Shown one piece after another: positions 57,934-58,258 of a DNA stretch of 58,258 nt. Origin of the DNA: a virus; IMG/VR virus record IMGVR_UViG_3300046413_000884, positions 1 through 58,258 of that record; one strand, 5' to 3'. The notes beneath the pieces are model-generated. The model searched no databases and was not told the DNA's origin. It was given only the letters and a program-made list of their open reading frames with translations. The position numbers and the translations under genes are program-made. Position 1 is the first letter of the stretch. Every line of letters begins with the position of its first letter.

Positions 57934-57944
57934 TCAGACTGCAA
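57916..57944 (-). promoter_or_regulatory. extended -10 promoter candidate
   Basis: TGATATAAT gives an extended -10 with TATAAT (57916-57921), 17 bases after TTGCAG (57939-57944, a weak -35). It overlaps the end of the gene at the right edge and would transcribe the non-coding stretch and perhaps the 48-residue ORF. Confidence 0.45.
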
Positions 57945-58251
57945 CCAGTTGTTCAAACTTAGTGTTATTGAAGTTAGCAACACTGAACTGCTTGCGATCG
58001 ACCAATTTGTATACCTTACCCTCGCATGAGTAGACATAACCCTCGGCATCAATTCTGTCTTGGTTGATGTATGCTTCTGGTCCGTTCAATACTCTACACT
58101 GACTGAGGCATTCTTCCTTGATAAACTGAATCAAACCGTAGAGGTGCATGAGTGTTACATTGCCATTGAAGTCCTCGACACGCAGTACATTACCCTCACG
58201 CAGCGAACGATTCACATTGATACGAATCTGTGCTGCCTCTTTATCACTCAC
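57934..58251 (-). CDS. unknown protein at the right edge, start uncertain
   Basis: The frame gives 105 residues from a GTG at 58251 (SDKEAAQIRINVNRSLREGN) but remains open to the window edge seven bases further, so the true start may lie outside. It contains GNVTLMHLYGLIQFIKEECL and a C-terminal CEGKVYKLVDRKQFSVANFN. The composition is that of a soluble protein with mixed strands and helices. No family is recognised. Confidence 0.65.
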   Translation of the reverse strand: MSDKEAAQIRINVNRSLREGNVLRVEDFNGNVTLMHLYGLIQFIKEECLSQCRVLNGPEAYINQDRIDAEGYVYSCEGKVYKLVDRKQFSVANFNNTKFEQLVAV

Positions 58252-58258
58252 GAACTGC

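Noticed and set aside
1-58258. CRISPR array, tRNA genes, integrase or transposon
   Set aside because: No regular short repeats with spacers, no cloverleaf-like sequence ending in CCA, and no recombinase motifs were seen in the window.

Overview
The window is a 58 kb piece of a T4-like cyanomyovirus genome, a phage of marine Synechococcus or Prochlorococcus. The evidence is a near-complete T4 core: replication clamp and clamp loader, gp46/gp47, UvsW, UvsY, gp55, capsid, neck, terminase, sheath, tube and baseplate. It is mixed with genes typical of cyanophages: CobS, a CobT-like protein, a DUF3110 protein, YHYH and DUF4815 virion proteins. The DNA is AT-rich. Every supported gene lies on the minus strand, so transcription runs from high to low coordinates. 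The host assignment is inferred from gene content. No host genes, tRNAs, insertion sequences, CRISPR arrays or integrase were seen.

Right end in transcription order (58.2 to 55.5 kb): an unknown protein open to the window edge, a 270-base non-coding stretch with a long inverted repeat, a 48-residue ORF, a GT-A type glycosyltransferase with its own sigma70-like promoter, a 49-residue basic protein and two unknown proteins.

Virion block (55.5 to 15.1 kb): gp25, gp6, a giant 3545-residue gp7-position protein, gp8, a 2476-residue DUF4815 protein, a cluster of small fibre-like proteins, gp13, gp14, gp15, gp16, two unknown proteins, terminase gp17, a small zinc protein, sheath gp18, tube gp19, portal gp20, a gp67-like acidic core protein, a small protein, protease gp21, scaffold gp22 and capsid gp23. 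A strong terminator follows gp23, then a Cys/Asn/Gly-rich protein and a gp3-like tail completion protein. TATAAATA or CTAAATA boxes, which resemble T4-type late -10 elements, precede many of these genes.

Replication, recombination and regulation block (15.1 to 0.3 kb): UvsY, UvsW, an Sm-like protein, a sigma70-like promoter, late sigma factor gp55, an unknown protein, gp47, a DUF3110 protein, gp46, a small basic ORF, a CobT-like metallopeptidase/vWA protein, a SAP-like linker protein, a terminator with an overlapping promoter, CobS AAA+ ATPase, a DUF3310 protein, clamp gp45, a small membrane protein, a pyrimidine-dimer-glycosylase-like protein, clamp loader gp44, a second Sm-like protein, Dam methylase, a 48-residue ORF, clamp loader gp62 and RegA. 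A terminator with an embedded promoter then leads into an incomplete gene at the left edge.

The clearest candidate for an undescribed system is the CobS / SAP-like protein / CobT-like metallopeptidase cassette, an AAA+ and vWA pair with no CobN in view. Also notable are a GxGY beta repeat shared by several virion proteins, promoters embedded in terminators, and a pair of Sm-like paralogues.
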